Assembly (NCBI GenBank): GCA_029255685.2
Contig: CM055312.2
Location: 27,498,203 to 27,562,202, forward strand
Source: Silene conica
Taxonomy: Eukaryota; Streptophyta; Magnoliopsida; Caryophyllales; Caryophyllaceae
Length of the DNA: 64,000 nucleotides
Reading direction: 5' to 3'
A program made the position numbers and the translations under genes. Shown here in pieces: positions 38,821-51,367 of the stretch; position 1 is the first letter of the stretch; each line of letters begins with the position of its first letter. The notes under the pieces are model-generated. The model did not search any database. It saw only the letters and a list, made by a program, of their open reading frames with translations, and was not told the origin of the DNA.

Positions 38821-41800
38821 GGAAACTTCTAACCCCCTTGACGTTAATGGGAGGAGGTAATTGCTCTATCACCTGCACTTTTGCTTTGTCTACCTGTATA
38901 CCCTTATCTGAAACCAAATGACCAAGAACAACACCCTCGTTCACCATGAAATGACATTTCTCCCAGTTCAAAACCAAGTTAACCTCAATGCATCTCTGCA
39001 AGATTTTATCAAGGTTAGATAAACAAGAAGAAAAATCAGACCCATACACACTGAAGTCATCCATAAAGACTTCCATGATTGACTCGATATACTTGGAAAA
39101 AATTCCCATCATGCACCTTTGAAAGGTGGCAGGGGCATTACAGAGACCGAATGGCATCCTGCGATATGCATAAACACCATAGGGACAAGTAAAGGTAGTC
39201 TTTTCTTGGTCATCAGGGTGAATGGGAATCTGAAAGAATCCCGAATACCCATCCAAATAACAGAAAAACTTGTGGGATGCCAATCTCTCTAGCATCTGGT
39301 CGATGAAAGGGAGAGGGAAATGGTCTTTCTTAGTGGCTGTATTCAACTGCCTATAGTCAATACACATCCGCCACCCAGTCACAGTCCTAGTTGGTATTAG
39401 TTCATTCTTATCATTTCTAATTACAGTAGTCCCTCCTTTCTTAGGAACTACGTGAACTGGGCTTACCCAATTAGAGTCAGAAATAGAATAAATTATACCT
39501 GCATCTAGAAGTTTCATCACCTCTTTCCTTACCACATCCTGCATATTCTGATTTAGCCGGCGTAAACCTTGCGCACGAGGTTTGTGACCTTCTTCCAGAT
39601 TGATTCGATGCATGCAGAAATCAGGACTAATACCTGTCAAGTCATCTAAACTGTATCCCATAGCTTTCTTATTTTTTTTCAAAACAACCAACAAGTCAGC
39701 GAGTTGGCCAGCATCAAGTTTAGAACTAACTATGACAGGATAGAGTTCAAGATCATCAAGAAAAACATACCTGAGATGGGAAGGGAGGGGTTTGAGTTCC
39801 GGTTTTGTTACCTCTACAGTATAAGAGGTTTTCATTATCGCATCAACCGTCTCACCTTTCTCGAGGGTGTATTGTTTTCCTTTTAATGCCCTCTTCATCA
39901 TGGCAAAGTCAACCTGTGCATCTTCTGCGAAACTATCAAGAACCATTAGAACTTCTAACGGGTCCCCAATTAGGGAACCCGACCAAAAATCAAACATGGA
40001 TTCATCAATAATGTCGATGGCATAGCAAGTGTCTTCAATCATAGGTTTAGCTAGTGTGTTAGCTAGATTAAAGGTCACTATATCATCCCCTACCTCAAGA
40101 GTCAAACGCCCCTGTTTGACATCAATAATGGCTCCTGCAGTGTGTAGGAAGGGTCTACCCAAAATTATTGGGATTTGGGTGTCCTCAGCCATATCTAGGA
40201 CAATGAAGTCGACAGGTATAAAGAATTTACCTATCCTAACAGGGACATCCTCTAAAACACCTAGAGGTCTCTTTACTGATCTATCAGCCATTTGAAGAGT
40301 CACACTTGTGACTTTGAGACTACCCATGTTCAATTTTTCACAGACCGAATAGGGCATAACAGAAACACTTGCCCCCAAATCACACAAAGCTTTTTCTATT
40401 ACAAGGGTACCTATAGTAACAGGAATTGAAAAACTACCCGGGTCCTTCAACTTTGGTGGAGATTTACTTTGTAAGAGTGCACTGCACTCTTCGGTAAAAG
40501 CAATAGTCTCCACCTCATTAAAGCTTCTCTTACGAGTCAATATGTCTTTCATAAACTTAGCATAGGAGGGTACCTGAGTGATTAACTCAGTGAAAGGAAC
40601 AGTTACCTGTAAATTCTTGACGACCTCCATGAACTTACCAAACTGTTGCTCCATTTTTGTGTTCCTTAATCTGCTCGGAAATGGAACGGTCACCGGGATG
40701 CGAGAAACAGCGGTTCCCTTGTCGGAAACTGGATGAACAAGCCTTGTGGCATCAGAAACGATCCTTTCAGCGTCAGGAGCAGTCGATCGACTTTCTGCAG
40801 GGGGCGATCTGGTCGATCGACCAGAAGGTTGGTCGATCGACTGGTTTTGGTCGATCGACTTTCGGATCGACTGGTTTTGGTCGATCGACTTTCGGATCGA
40901 CTGGTTTTGGTCGATCGACTTTGCATTCGACCAGTTTTGGTCGATCGACCGTCGTCCTCTGTCAGCATCTTCGTGCGTGCTATTTTCCTCTTCGTTCTCG
41001 GCTTCAGCAACATCCTCTACTAACACTTCTTGTCCATCATCAGTTGGCATTTGAGGACCTTCATAAGATGTTCCACTTCGCAAGTGGATCGCATTAACCG
41101 AATCGCGTGGCTTATCGGGTTGTGAAGGCAAGGAACCGGGTTGCCTTGTCGATTGGTTAGATGCCAATTGGGCGACTTGAGTTTCAAGCATCTTGATAGA
41201 TGCTTCCTTAGCTTGGTCACTCTTCATCACGTGACCCATAAGGGATTGTAGCATACCCTTCAATTCTGCAATCTCACCAGTGTTCTGAGATACCGGTTGT
41301 TGTGGTTGTGGTGGCGAAAAGGATGGTGGTTTTTGGAAAGGTGGTTGTTGAAAAGATTGTTGTTGGTTGGAACGGTGAGGTGGTATGTATGTGGATTGTT
41401 GTGGAGGTGGTAAAGTTGTGGGATTCAAAACATTCTGACTTCGCCAAGAGAAGTTAGGGTGTTCTCTTGTTCTTTCATTGTAAGTGTTAGAGAAGGGACC
41501 ACTCTGTCTATAGCTTTGAAAAGCTAGGACTTGCTCCTTTTCGGACATACACTCAGCTGCGATATGTCCCCCTACTCCACACCTATCACAAGTTACTTCT
41601 TGCTGCACCATGGCATTCACAGTTTGTTGGTTTCCCGAGCCTTGACCCATCTCCAAACGGTCAAACCTTGCATTCATGGCTTGTAGCTGGGCTACAAGGG
41701 CACTGTTGTCATTTCCACCAACACTCGGCCTAGCACCACCCCTCGGATTCCCATACTCCGCAGTATGAGTTGCCATCTCCTCAATCACATTCCAGCCCTT

Positions 41801-42619
41801 ATCATCATCAACATTCTTTTGAAATCGCCCATTTGATGAGGCATCCAAAATAGCACGATGGTCATCGTACAACCCATTGTAAAATTGGTTGCACAAAAAC
41901 CATTTCTCGAACCCGTGATGAGGAATAGAGCGGATCAGTTTCTTGAAACGGACAAATGCCTCGTAAAGGGTCTCGGTAGGTAACTGTTTGAAACTAGTGA
42001 TTTGCCCCCTTAGGGCATTTGTTCGCTGTGGAGGGTAGTACCTTTTGTAGAAGGCTAGGGCAAGAGAATTCCAGTCAGTCACTCCCGCAGCTTCCTTGTC
42101 AAGATCACGATACCACTCACGAGCTCCGTCTAACAAGGAGAAGGGAAAAAGAACCTCCTTGACTTGTTCTTGCGTAACTCCAGCGGTGAGTGGTATGGTT
42201 GAGCAATAGTCAGTATATGTCTCCATATGCTTTCCGGGGTCTTCACCGCTCACTCCCCGAAATTGATTTCGCTCCACCAAATTTATGTAAGAGGGGCGAA
42301 TATCAAAGTTTCCATTAGCAGCAGTAGGGAGTTGAAATCCCTTGGGAATGGAATCGGGTGAGGGCTCGGAATGAGTACACAGTTTCGGCATCGTCACTGG
42401 TACAGGAATATCAGCTATGAACTCTGAAGTCTCTTCTGCAAAGGTATCGAACTCGGAGAGTCCTTCTTCGTGAGAATTAGAAAATTCTTCGTAGATGGAA
42501 TCAAGAGTTTGCAAATCCTCTGCTTGACGTATTTCCTTCCAGAAGTTTCGTAAAGCGCGAAAAGTCTTCTCAGGTTCGGGATCAAACGGTAAGAGTTCGG
42601 ACCTGTTGGACCTGGGCAT
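38774..42619 (-). CDS. Athila gag, protease and reverse transcriptase (frame ends early)
   Basis: 1281-codon frame starting at 42619. Gag core at about residues 100-300 ([33 protein letters not shown]). CCHC knuckle at about 343-356 ([14 protein letters not shown]). Protease near 745 ([10 protein letters not shown]). RT at about 1020-1270 with the FMDDFSVYG catalytic motif near 1183. The frame stops at 38774 in an A6 run (plus strand, 38778-38783), consistent with a one-base slip, and pol continues in the next phase. Residues about 557-613 are an insertion of [14 protein letters not shown] repeats encoded by the palindrome cluster. The long open frame with a single break fits a very young copy. 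Confidence 0.9.
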   Translation of the reverse strand: MPRSNRSELLPFDPEPEKTFRALRNFWKEIRQAEDLQTLDSIYEEFSNSHEEGLSEFDTFAEETSEFIADIPVPVTMPKLCTHSEPSPDSIPKGFQLPTAANGNFDIRPSYINLVERNQFRGVSGEDPGKHMETYTDYCSTIPLTAGVTQEQVKEVLFPFSLLDGAREWYRDLDKEAAGVTDWNSLALAFYKRYYPPQRTNALRGQITSFKQLPTETLYEAFVRFKKLIRSIPHHGFEKWFLCNQFYNGLYDDHRAILDASSNGRFQKNVDDDKGWNVIEEMATHTAEYGNPRGGARPSVGGNDNSALVAQLQAMNARFDRLEMGQGSGNQQTVNAMVQQEVTCDRCGVGGHIAAECMSEKEQVLAFQSYRQSGPFSNTYNERTREHPNFSWRSQNVLNPTTLPPPQQSTYIPPHRSNQQQSFQQPPFQKPPSFSPPQPQQPVSQNTGEIAELKGMLQSLMGHVMKSDQAKEASIKMLETQVAQLASNQSTRQPGSLPSQPDKPRDSVNAIHLRSGTSYEGPQMPTDDGQEVLVEDVAEAENEEENSTHEDADRGRRSIDQNWSNAKSIDQNQSIRKSIDQNQSIRKSIDQNQSIDQPSGRSTRSPPAESRSTAPDAERIVSDATRLVHPVSDKGTAVSRIPVTVPFPSRLRNTKMEQQFGKFMEVVKNLQVTVPFTELITQVPSYAKFMKDILTRKRSFNEVETIAFTEECSALLQSKSPPKLKDPGSFSIPVTIGTLVIEKALCDLGASVSVMPYSVCEKLNMGSLKVTSVTLQMADRSVKRPLGVLEDVPVRIGKFFIPVDFIVLDMAEDTQIPIILGRPFLHTAGAIIDVKQGRLTLEVGDDIVTFNLANTLAKPMIEDTCYAIDIIDESMFDFWSGSLIGDPLEVLMVLDSFAEDAQVDFAMMKRALKGKQYTLEKGETVDAIMKTSYTVEVTKPELKPLPSHLRYVFLDDLELYPVIVSSKLDAGQLADLLVVLKKNKKAMGYSLDDLTGISPDFCMHRINLEEGHKPRAQGLRRLNQNMQDVVRKEVMKLLDAGIIYSISDSNWVSPVHVVPKKGGTTVIRNDKNELIPTRTVTGWRMCIDYRQLNTATKKDHFPLPFIDQMLERLASHKFFCYLDGYSGFFQIPIHPDDQEKTTFTCPYGVYAYRRMPFGLCNAPATFQRCMMGIFSKYIESIMEVFMDDFSVYGSDFSSCLSNLDKILQRCIEVNLVLNWEKCHFMVNEGVVLGHLVSDKGIQVDKAKVQVIEQLPPPINVKGVRSFLGHAGFYRRFIKDFF
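40782..40949. repeat. GTCGATCGAC palindrome cluster inside Athila gag-pol coding sequence
   Basis: Seven exact copies start at 40782, 40812, 40832, 40850, 40880, 40910 and 40940 (spacing 30, 20, 18, 30, 30, 30). They are translated as a repetitive Ser/Ile/Asp/Gln-rich linker between the knuckle and protease, and the reading frame stays open. Confidence 0.9.
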
Positions 42620-42717
42620 AAACAGAAACTAAAGGAAAGGATGAGAACTGCCTCAAGGAATATGGATCCCTTGAGACAAAAGACAAACTAAAATAAAGCA
42701 AATAAAATATCACCGTC

Positions 42718-42735
42718 TCCCCGGCAACGGCGCCA
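42718..42735 (-). other. Primer-binding site of the Athila element
   Basis: On the element strand TGGCGCCGTTGCCGGGGA, 5 bp inside the 5' LTR. This is the primer-site form typical of Athila/Tat-lineage elements. The same string is in the Athila-like fragment at 54386. Confidence 0.92.
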
Positions 42736-42740
42736 AAATT

Positions 42741-44084
42741 TGACACGGCTGTCGCAACCCTATCAAAGATAACCAACTGGCCTAACTAATGTAGTAAGGA
42801 AGTCGGGATCGTATCCACAGGGAGACAGATAAGAATTCTAAAAGCTAAACTAAAGTCTGTCAAGGTAACCAAATCGGGGGGTTTTGTTTGTTGTTTGACT
42901 AACTAAAAGTAGTGAAGGAAAGGGAGAAGAGAAAAGCGTAAGGAAAGAGTATATAAAAATATAAGGGAAAGAGAACTAGGATAGTCGGTTCACCAATGAT
43001 TGTGTGACAACAAGTGGTTTAGGTCGCAGATCAGTCGCAATTATCGGTCTAAGGGGTAATGAAAAGGTCCTCTCGGATCGCTATTCGCCCTAGAATGCTT
43101 CTAGCGGGCTCTCGCAACTTACTAGGGCACTCTAATGTTTGTAGCAGATCTAACCCTCACCAGGCTTTCGATCTTAGGTCGGGGTTTTATCAAATCAACT
43201 AATCAATCATGCGCATTAATTGACTAATCGCTATCAAAAGCTACAATTAACAACAGAGACTTACAATTACGAACAAGTCTAAACCTAAACGAACATCGTC
43301 ACATCATCAAAGGATCACCTATATCCTAGTCGAAGGGATTAGCTATGCATAAAGGGATTAACAATTGAAATGAAAGAAATTACTAAAGAGGAGAACATGA
43401 TCGCGAGATAAGCAGAGATGAATTAAAATAAAAGTAAGTAAGAGCAAGGAATAAAATTACCAAGAAAAAGTGTTGAGTACTGAATTCCGGAAGGACAGAT
43501 CTTACAAGCTTGAAGATGAAAATGAAATAAAATACAACTGACTAAAAGTTTTACTGAGGAAAAGTAAGAGAGTAGATTCCAGATTAAGGTAAAAGTAAAA
43601 AGTAGTCTAAAAGAAAATTCTAAAGGCTGCTTAAAAAGGAAATGTTCTGATCATCTTATCACGACCTAATGGGCTCAGGTCAAAAACGGGCTTCGGCAGC
43701 ATGAGACCGGTCGATCGACTGAACAACCGGTCGATCGACTTTCCTATCGACCAAGATTGGTCGATCGACTGAGATATTGGTCGATCGACTTTTCCTATCG
43801 TCCAAGATCGGTCGATCGACTGGTTTTGGGCTTGACTTGACGTTGACTTCGAAAATGCGCTTCCTTGGCTTGATACAAAGGGTGGTTTCACTTCTCCTGA
43901 CCTCCTAAATGCAAATTTGAGGACAACTTCGACTCCGAATACATACTTTCGAATATATTCCTGCAATTAACACAAGAAGGCTCAAAGTAGGCAATTCGGG
44001 GCTAAAAGTAGCAAGGTGTTTGGCAAAAGAACATAAAAATGCATGCAAAAGAGGTCTAAAAGACTATAGAAATGGCATGCATCA
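42741..44084 (-). repeat. 5' LTR of the Athila element
   Basis: 1344 bp with the same palindrome cluster as the 3' LTR (about 43709-43823). Confidence 0.93.
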
Positions 44085-44089
44085 AGCGT

Positions 44090-44147
44090 CTTCCTCATTT
44101 GAGACTACTTGGCCAATTAGGTTTCTAATATAAATATTTGGGTTTAC
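44090..44147 (-). pseudogene. FAR1 transposase, upstream exon piece
   Basis: On the minus strand an acceptor TTTGCAG ending at 44148 is followed by codons reading PNIYIRNLIGQVVSNEEDA. These flow into the FAR1 domain start (YNLYNDYA) at 33724 once the Athila element and its duplication are set aside. FAR1 domains typically begin with such an acidic stretch. The rest of the 5' end was not identified. Confidence 0.6.
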
Positions 44148-44320
44148 CTGCAAATTTAATGAATTATTAGTATTTTTCTTGTAATTTCATTGTCTATCTC
44201 ATGATCTCCGCTACCAAGTATGTGATGTGGAAAAAAAAAAACTCATCACAACTTTCAACACCATCAAAGCAACTGTTTTCCTGGCTACAACAATTACACA
44301 ATTAATTTACAACTAATTTA
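44148..44320 (-). other. MULE interior upstream of transposase exon
   Basis: Probable intron or leader. It contains a 35-bp near-copy (44240-44274) of transposase coding sequence from 8667-8701, followed by a 13-base match to 8613-8625. Confidence 0.5.
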
Positions 44321-44419
44321 ACAAAAGTCTCTCTTGTAACGGGTATATCCGTCACAAGCATGTGACATGTCAATATGACCCACTTAAGTAGATAAAACAA
44401 ACATAACCTACCTAGGGAG

Positions 44420-45690
44420 TGTTGGGAAATGTGTCCTCAACAATAGTGCGATCACATAATTAAATCTCATGACGAGAATGCGCAAGAGATGATACGAAAT
44501 TATGTTAGTCAACTGACCAACATTAATCGGTAATGATTGGCTAGCTAGAGTTTGACATTACTGTCGTATGACGGTGGTGGTCAGTTGATCCCTTTAGGTC
44601 ACACCTATAGGACAATTCCCTTAATTGATGAAATGATCAAATGTATATTAATACGAGTTGATCATATTCCTTAAATTCGTATATCGAGAATCAGAGGTTA
44701 AATCTTATTGTAAGATTTTTGTTTGTAATTGAAGCGTGTCAATTATTAAACATTGAAAGATATTTTATAATATCGTAATTAGAATGAATTGGGTTGTATA
44801 TTATTACAAGGGTTGTAAATCGTATTGACGATTATTGTAAATAACCATTTTATATTAGTAATTACGAATTACTTGTCAAATTGATAAATATGATTTATTT
44901 AATTTATAAATAATATTTATTTGATAAATATATATGTTTTAAATTAAAACAATTGTATTTTATAACATTGTGACATATTGTATGTCACATAATGTACAAT
45001 TGTGCAATTGACAAAATTATAAAATGAAGTCCATTTTGCTAATTAGGGTGCCGGGTAGGTTGAGGTGGTTTAAGGGTTCTTAATTTGTGTTTTAAGTAGT
45101 TAAGACACAATGATGACCTAGATTAACACCTAATGGTTAGGGTTGCATGCCTAGGTCATGGGTAATCTAAAAGAGCTCTTTCTTTTCCCCTTCCCCATAC
45201 CCTAGCCGGCTCACCCCTTTCCCATGTCCACTTAAGTTAATTGTCTTACTTAAGTAAATGATGTGTAATTATAAAAGATGGATACACCCTCATTCTATAG
45301 CTCTTAGCCGAAATTTTCTAGAGAGAAAATACCAAAACCTCTTATATATTATAAGATAATATTTTCTAAAATAATAATATTAGTATTATTAGTTTTATAA
45401 TTCTAATTAGTGATTAGAACTTAGTTTAAGGAAACCGATTCTTGCCCTAGCTTCCTCAAGGTCTCGGTTTATTAAGGGGTGTCTTGGGTGCATCTTGAAG
45501 GAGGTGTTCTATTTGGATACTAAGGAGGATCATTCTTGGCACTGTTTCGTCGAATTGTAAGCATTCGATTCCTATTTTCCGCATAAGTTTTAGCATGCAT
45601 AAGATCTAAAAATATTTATAATTAAAACTTTAATGATCAACTTATTTAGTATGACTAATATATTAGGTTTTGAGTTATTATAACCTAACA
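44420..45690 (+). repeat. 5' LTR of copia element B
   Basis: 1271 bp. Compared with the right LTR it shows a small number of substitutions and indels by eye. Confidence 0.9.
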
Positions 45691-45692
45691 AT

Positions 45693-45704
45693 TGGTATCA
45701 GAGC
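45693..45704 (+). other. Primer-binding site of copia element B
   Basis: TGGTATCAGAGC, 2 bp inside the LTR; initiator tRNA-Met. Confidence 0.92.
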
Positions 45705-48128
45705 AAATCGGTTGTTTGCATGCTTTTCGTTAATATTTTTACGAAGTTATTAGATAACAAAATAAAAATTGAAATTTTACTTCGTATATGATATGGCCGA
45801 AATTTCTAATGCATGAATACCTACTGTTTCTAAATGTATTTTAGGGTATTTGGAATATATTTTGCATATATATTGTTCATAGGTATTTTATTTCGGTTTT
45901 TATTAAGTTTTAAATGGTTAAAATGTTTATTTTTGGGAAAAATAGCTAAAATTAACTTCTGGATGAGATTTTTGTATGGCTTCACATGTATTTCCAATGA
46001 TATGAATATGAATTTTCGTAAATTATGGAGTTAAAATACATGGTTTATGAAATTTTAATGTTAAAATGCCATAAAATGAATAAAAATGGGTTTGTGTAGT
46101 TATATTTTGAATTTGACTATAAAATTTTTTGAGTATGTCACATGCAATATTTAAAATGTATATTAAATTTTCCAGAAATTTTTATAATATATTGCATGTT
46201 TATTGATTTTTAGCGTAAAAATCGGATAAAAGAGACATAATTTCGACTTTAATAGTTTAAGTTGGAATTTGGCCATAAAAATTTCGCACGATGTCATATA
46301 TATTATTTCCAGCATGTATAAAAATTTCGAGATTTTTATTTGATGTTATGCATGTGAAATAATTTTAATGGTTAAAATTGTACGATATATGACATAAATC
46401 GTTAAAAATAGCAATAGTTGTTAAAATGGTCGAAAAAGATAACCCATAAAAGTCATATTAGATATGTTCATCACCATATTGTTCTTGGGAGCCAAAAGTT
46501 TCTATTTTATTTAATTTGTATTTGTTAAAAAGTTATATTTAAAAATTGGATAATAAGAGTCATTGTAATTAAAATTTCGGATATTGGGCAGTGTGCTATT
46601 TAATTTTCTGTCCATTTGAGTTTCTTAAGGTGTTTTGGAAAGTGTAAAAATATTATTAGTATTTTATATGTATTTATGAAGGTAATTATTTGATTTTACG
46701 ACTCAAAATACTCGTTTTACGCATTATTTACGATATAAATAATAAAACCGTGTAAGTGCTAATATTTTAAAGTTCTGAAATTTTAAGAAAATTCTAGAAT
46801 ATTCAAAATTTGAATTTTGAATTTTTTCGAAATTTTATGACTCTTTTTGAACTTTATATTATTTTTCCCGTAAAACCGATTAATACCGAACAATATTACA
46901 ATATTAAGTTAAGTCATGTTCAAAGTTTGAGTAAGGCTAAATTTTGAAACCTAAATTAGTTAGGATTATTAACTTAAGAGTGAATTCCGATTCACATAAT
47001 GCCAAGTGTTTTTAATCGTTAAAACACGCAATTCCATAAAACCGAGGTATACGATAACTATATATATAAATGATATTCAATAGGACGATTTGGCTTAGGT
47101 TTTGCATGTTAGTTCATATTCATAAGCATTACATATTTTAATTATGATTGTCATGATTTTATTTACGTAATTTTGGATTATGTAATTTACTTAGTATGGC
47201 CTTAGTTTTAATCGATATTTCCCGTAATGTAAGGGGTTATCGATTCGGATGTAATTAATGTGATATCGTATCACTTTATTTATTATTTTCTATTTTATAA
47301 TGTATAAAGTAGATTAGAAAAGTTGTAATTTTTGTAATTCTGGAGAGCCTTGAAGACGATGTCATTCGGAAAGGAGTTCGACCAAGACGATGTTTGCCTT
47401 AGGATGCGTGCCTCGTGAAGTTCAAGGGACCAAAGGAGCTGGTTTCCGAATTTGTACTTTTATTATTTTCTTTTCTAGGAAGGCCATACTAGGGTTTCTT
47501 ATGCTTTATTTTTTTTATGCTTTTTTTTTGCTTATATGTTTGAATGCATAGCCAAATCGTCATATCATGTCATGCATTTTTATTCGATTTAGTCGACCTA
47601 GTCAATTATTTTATCGATAATTCACCGACTTAGTTCACTTAAATGGAGATAGATAATAATTTGACTAGATCTCTTATATATAAATATTGAGACTTAGCCT
47701 TACCAAAGAGTATAAACTCATAACTCCCTTCTTCACAAGAAAGTGGGCTCGGCTACACCGGGGTACTAAAATTGTTACGTTGGGTAAGTGGGGTAATAAG
47801 ATTACACCTTGAAATTTGGTCGATCTCAACGAAGGTATTCGTAACCGTAGTTGCAATAAGTTCGGGCTAAAGACAATTTTTAGAAAATTGTCGACCGAGA
47901 GTTCTAAGGTAGAACCGATTATAGAGTTAATCCACCAAATTATATCAATAAGGGTTGAATCGGCTACACCGTACCCGGATTAATATGGATTTGGGTCTCG
48001 GAATTGTTTACTTAATTGGGTAAGAGATCATTAAGTAAATAACTAAACTTGTTTAAATTTAATTACGAGTTTTAAATGATGTTGTTTTAATTCCTTCTTT
48101 TATTGTAGTTTAATTTTCAATATCTTCA
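45705..48128 (+). other. Long non-coding leader of copia element B
   Basis: 2.4 kb of AT-rich sequence, no conserved ORF. Counterpart of 28582-31073 in element A. Confidence 0.65.
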
Positions 48129-49054
48129 ATGGCAACCAACGCTCCACCTCTCACTAATGTATCATGGCTTCGATCCTTTATGGATCGTTGCAAAATCGAT
48201 AAGCATGGTTCCAATTTTAAGGATTGGATGCGCACTTACTTTTGGCCGCTCAAGGTGACGATATGACTCGTTGCCTCTCCGAAGCCGCTCCGACCGCTCG
48301 TTCTACGGTTCAAACTCGTGAGGCGTATGAAGCCTACATGAAAGAGTCCTCCGCTCTTAAAAATGTGCTTATCTTCTCCATGGAGCCGGATCTCCAAAGG
48401 AGTATGATCAAGTTAAGCACATCATATGAGATATACACCAAACTTGCGACGATGTTTTCACAAACTCCAAGGGTGATTCAATATGAGGCGGCTTCCGCCT
48501 TCTTCGACATTTGCTTGAAAGAGGGACAAAAGATAAGCCCTCATGTACTCAAATTAGTTGAGTTCGCGGAGACTCTCAAGTTGCAATGAGTTGATGTTCC
48601 CGACTCTCTCATCATTGACCGAGTTCTTCACTCTCTCAATAAGGTGAAATCGTATGCTCAATTCCGGGTAAATTTCAACATGCGAAATCAAGAGACCACA
48701 TTGGATGAATTGCATAAGATGCTCGTCCAAGCCGAGAGGGACATGGTACTTCATGAAAGTTCCACTAAGGATGTTTTGAACATCGAGAAGAAGGGGAAAG
48801 GAAATTTCAAGAGGAATGCCTTCAAAGGCAAGGGCAAGAAAACGTTCAAGCCCAAACCGGCCAAAAAAAAGACCTTTTCGAAAGGCGCTTCCACCTCATC
48901 TTCAAAATCTGAAGACAAGTTCCATTATTGCACGAGGTTAAGACATTGGAAACGTAATTGCCCCAAATACTTGACCGATCTCAAAAATGGGAAAGCTCTC
49001 CCCGTAGGTAATAATTCTCGTTTAAATTCATGTTATTTGTCAACTTATGTATAG
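48129..49054 (+). pseudogene. Copia B gag (frameshifted, with stop)
   Basis: Starts ATG at 48129 (WLRSFMDRCKIDKHGSNFKD), shifts frame near 48225, continues with DAHLLLAAQGDD and NVLIFSMEPDLQRS, meets a stop at about 48588, and resumes with HSLNKVKSYAQFRVNFNMRN. The knuckle has lost its first cysteine (KFHYCTRLRHWKRNC). Homologous along its length to gag of element A. Non-functional. Confidence 0.85.
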
Positions 49055-50244
49055 TGATACAAATTTTTGATCTTTACCCTTTTTAATTGTTTTAAAGGGC
49101 CACCTCCTAATGACAAAGGCAAGGAGAAGGAAGCATGAAGTTCCTTTCATGGATGGCTATGGTAGCATCCAATTGATTGAAGACTTAAGAGCTTGGCTCT
49201 AATTTTCATTATTGTCTTCTTTCATATTATGCATTTTATTTCCTAGAACAATTTCTTTTCTTGTAAGACAAGGATTTAAGATCCTAAACAATAGTTGTAT
49301 TTTGGATATTAGTGACTTGGTTTTCAACCCAAGTCACTACTTTTGTTCTTAATCAAATTTTCGATTCCTAAAAAATAAATTGTATGTCTTGTCAAAACAT
49401 GAATCAAAGTGATCTTTATCACTAAAGAAATACCATGAAACGTTCATTGTAAAATAAACATTGATACGATCAATATAAAGAATCAAAGTGTTGATTAATT
49501 AAAAGCGAGAACTACACCTCAAAGAGAAAACATTCAATCAAAATGAAGTTTAATTAGTTCATTATAAGATGATCATTTTAAGTGAAAATGAGAATCAATC
49601 CTAATACTATTCTTCATTCACAACATTGGTTATGGTAAATAACTATCCTTGTGAAAATAAAGGTTATTTTAAAAGGATAGAGTGGGAGAAAATATTCGCC
49701 CGCAAACCAATGATATAAATGTAGGATCTTAGAGAAGAATCCTACATGGGATTCTCAAGAAGAACCATAAATGAATGAATAAAAGAAACTACGAGAGGAC
49801 ACTGAAGAAACTACGGGAGGACACAAGAGGAAATGTTCCTTATGTTCATTGTTTCAGAGAAAGGATAATAGAAACCCCGTATGAAAAAGGGAAAAACGTT
49901 TCCTTAAATAATGATTTTTCTAAAATTATAAGATAAAAGAGGAGAAATCATCTCAATTCTCTCGATGGTAGTTATAAGGGAATATCATGTCATATTCGTC
50001 TCGAGGAAACGAAGACAAGAAATGAAGATGTTGATTGAATGGAAGTAGGCCACTATAGAAATAGAATGAATAACAGGCGTGAAATGAAAGGTTCATTTAA
50101 GAAATGTCAATCACTATAGTGATGTTGGTTTTAGTGGGAGCGATATGCATTAGAGAATTGAACGTACCATTCAGAGAGAATGATGATTCTTTAGATTGTA
50201 AAGAATAAGAAGTTCTCAATTCTAGATGAATAAAATAAAATATA
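49055..50244 (+). other. Non-coding interior of copia element B (5' part)
   Basis: No pol motifs. Contains the conserved hairpin at 49310-49339 and stretches related to element A (for example the AGAGTGGGAGAAA block near 49680). Confidence 0.6.
49310..49339 (+). other. Conserved RNA hairpin, copia element B
   Basis: Stem TAGTGACTTGG/CCAAGTCACTA, loop TTTTCAAC. Identical stem and loop to element A on the element strand. Confidence 0.78.
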
Positions 50245-51367
50245 GGGTTTTTCCCATTGATACCCCCTGTGGTTTTCACTTTTCCCACTTGTACCCCTGC
50301 GTATAGCACTTTACTAGCCGTACCCCTAAACTTAATTAGTTAATCCCATCCGTAGCCAAACATGTTTTTGCCGTCTGTTTTAGACGTTAAGTGCCATGTT
50401 GGTACTCTATTTGCCAAATAAGCACCTGACTTGGCAAATGGTTTTCCCATTGATGCCCTTGTAGTTTTCATTTTTCTCATTTGTGCCCCTGCGTAAAAAA
50501 TAATATAAAGGAATTAAAAAATTGTTGGAATTGAAATTACATGAGTCGGATATCCAATTTAAAGTTCAAATTTTCCGATGTTTAATCCAAGAGATTAAAA
50601 ATATATATCTTATTGTTGATAACCGAAGATTTACCGAAACATTCAATTGTTAAATTTACTTAAATAGTAAAAGTGTCAGAATATTTTGATTAAAAAATTA
50701 AAAATTTACCCGAACTCAAATTAGCTATAAAAGACTATAAATACAAAAGTTATCGAAACCGAAAAAATATGGGAAAAATTTATGATAGATCAAAAGATAG
50801 GGGGTTGAGAATCTAAAATTTAGTTGGTGCTACAATGATGAAATAGGTAAGTGACGCCGTAAGATTAATATGAGTATTGACAGGTAATGACACTCGTCTT
50901 GTTTGTCGACTTGGTCCACTTAATATAAAATAAGTTGTGAATGTTAGATAATATTTCTTTTTGCATAAAATAAAAGGTAATATATAATGGTATTATCTCA
51001 TGCGATATAAAAAGAGATATAATAAACGATATATTACAACTTTTTATTAATTTAAAAGGGTATAGTAAGCAATGCGGTTTTAAAGATATCATGCTCAACA
51101 TCGAAACCGAAAATGCAAAAATGCAGGGATACAAGTGGGAAAAGAAAAAAACACAGGGGCATCAATGGGAAAACCCATTTGCCAAGTCAGATGCTTATTT
51201 GGCAAATAGAGTGCCAACATGGCACTTAACGTCTAAAACAGACGGCATAAACATGTTTGGCTACGGATGGGATTAACTAATTAAGTTTAGGGGTACGGCT
51301 AGTAAAGTGCTATACGCAGGGGTAAAAGTGGGAAAAGTGAAAACCAAAGGGGTATCAATTAGAAATC
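50245..51367. mobile_element. Fold-back/MULE-like transposon with about 245-bp TIRs
   Basis: The left arm 50245-50493 and right arm 51122-51367 are inverted copies with only a few mismatches (ATTGATACCCC, TAGCCGTACCCCTAAACTTA, GACGTTAAGTGCCATGTTGG). Each arm contains a diverged repeat of its own tip (CCCATTGATGCCC at about 50447). The interior is AT-rich and non-coding. No target duplication resolved. Confidence 0.75.

Larger units (their letters stand above)
33730..44084 (-). mobile_element. Athila-type Ty3/gypsy retrotransposon, nearly full length
   Basis: Two 1344-bp LTRs (TGACACGG...TGCATCA), target duplication AGCGT (33725-33729 and 44085-44089), and an Athila-type primer site. The gag-pol region is minus strand and an Athila ORF1-like remnant follows it. 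I noticed only one LTR difference (near 34930 versus 43949), so insertion is very recent. It inserted into the FAR1 transposase coding sequence of the MULE. Confidence 0.92.
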
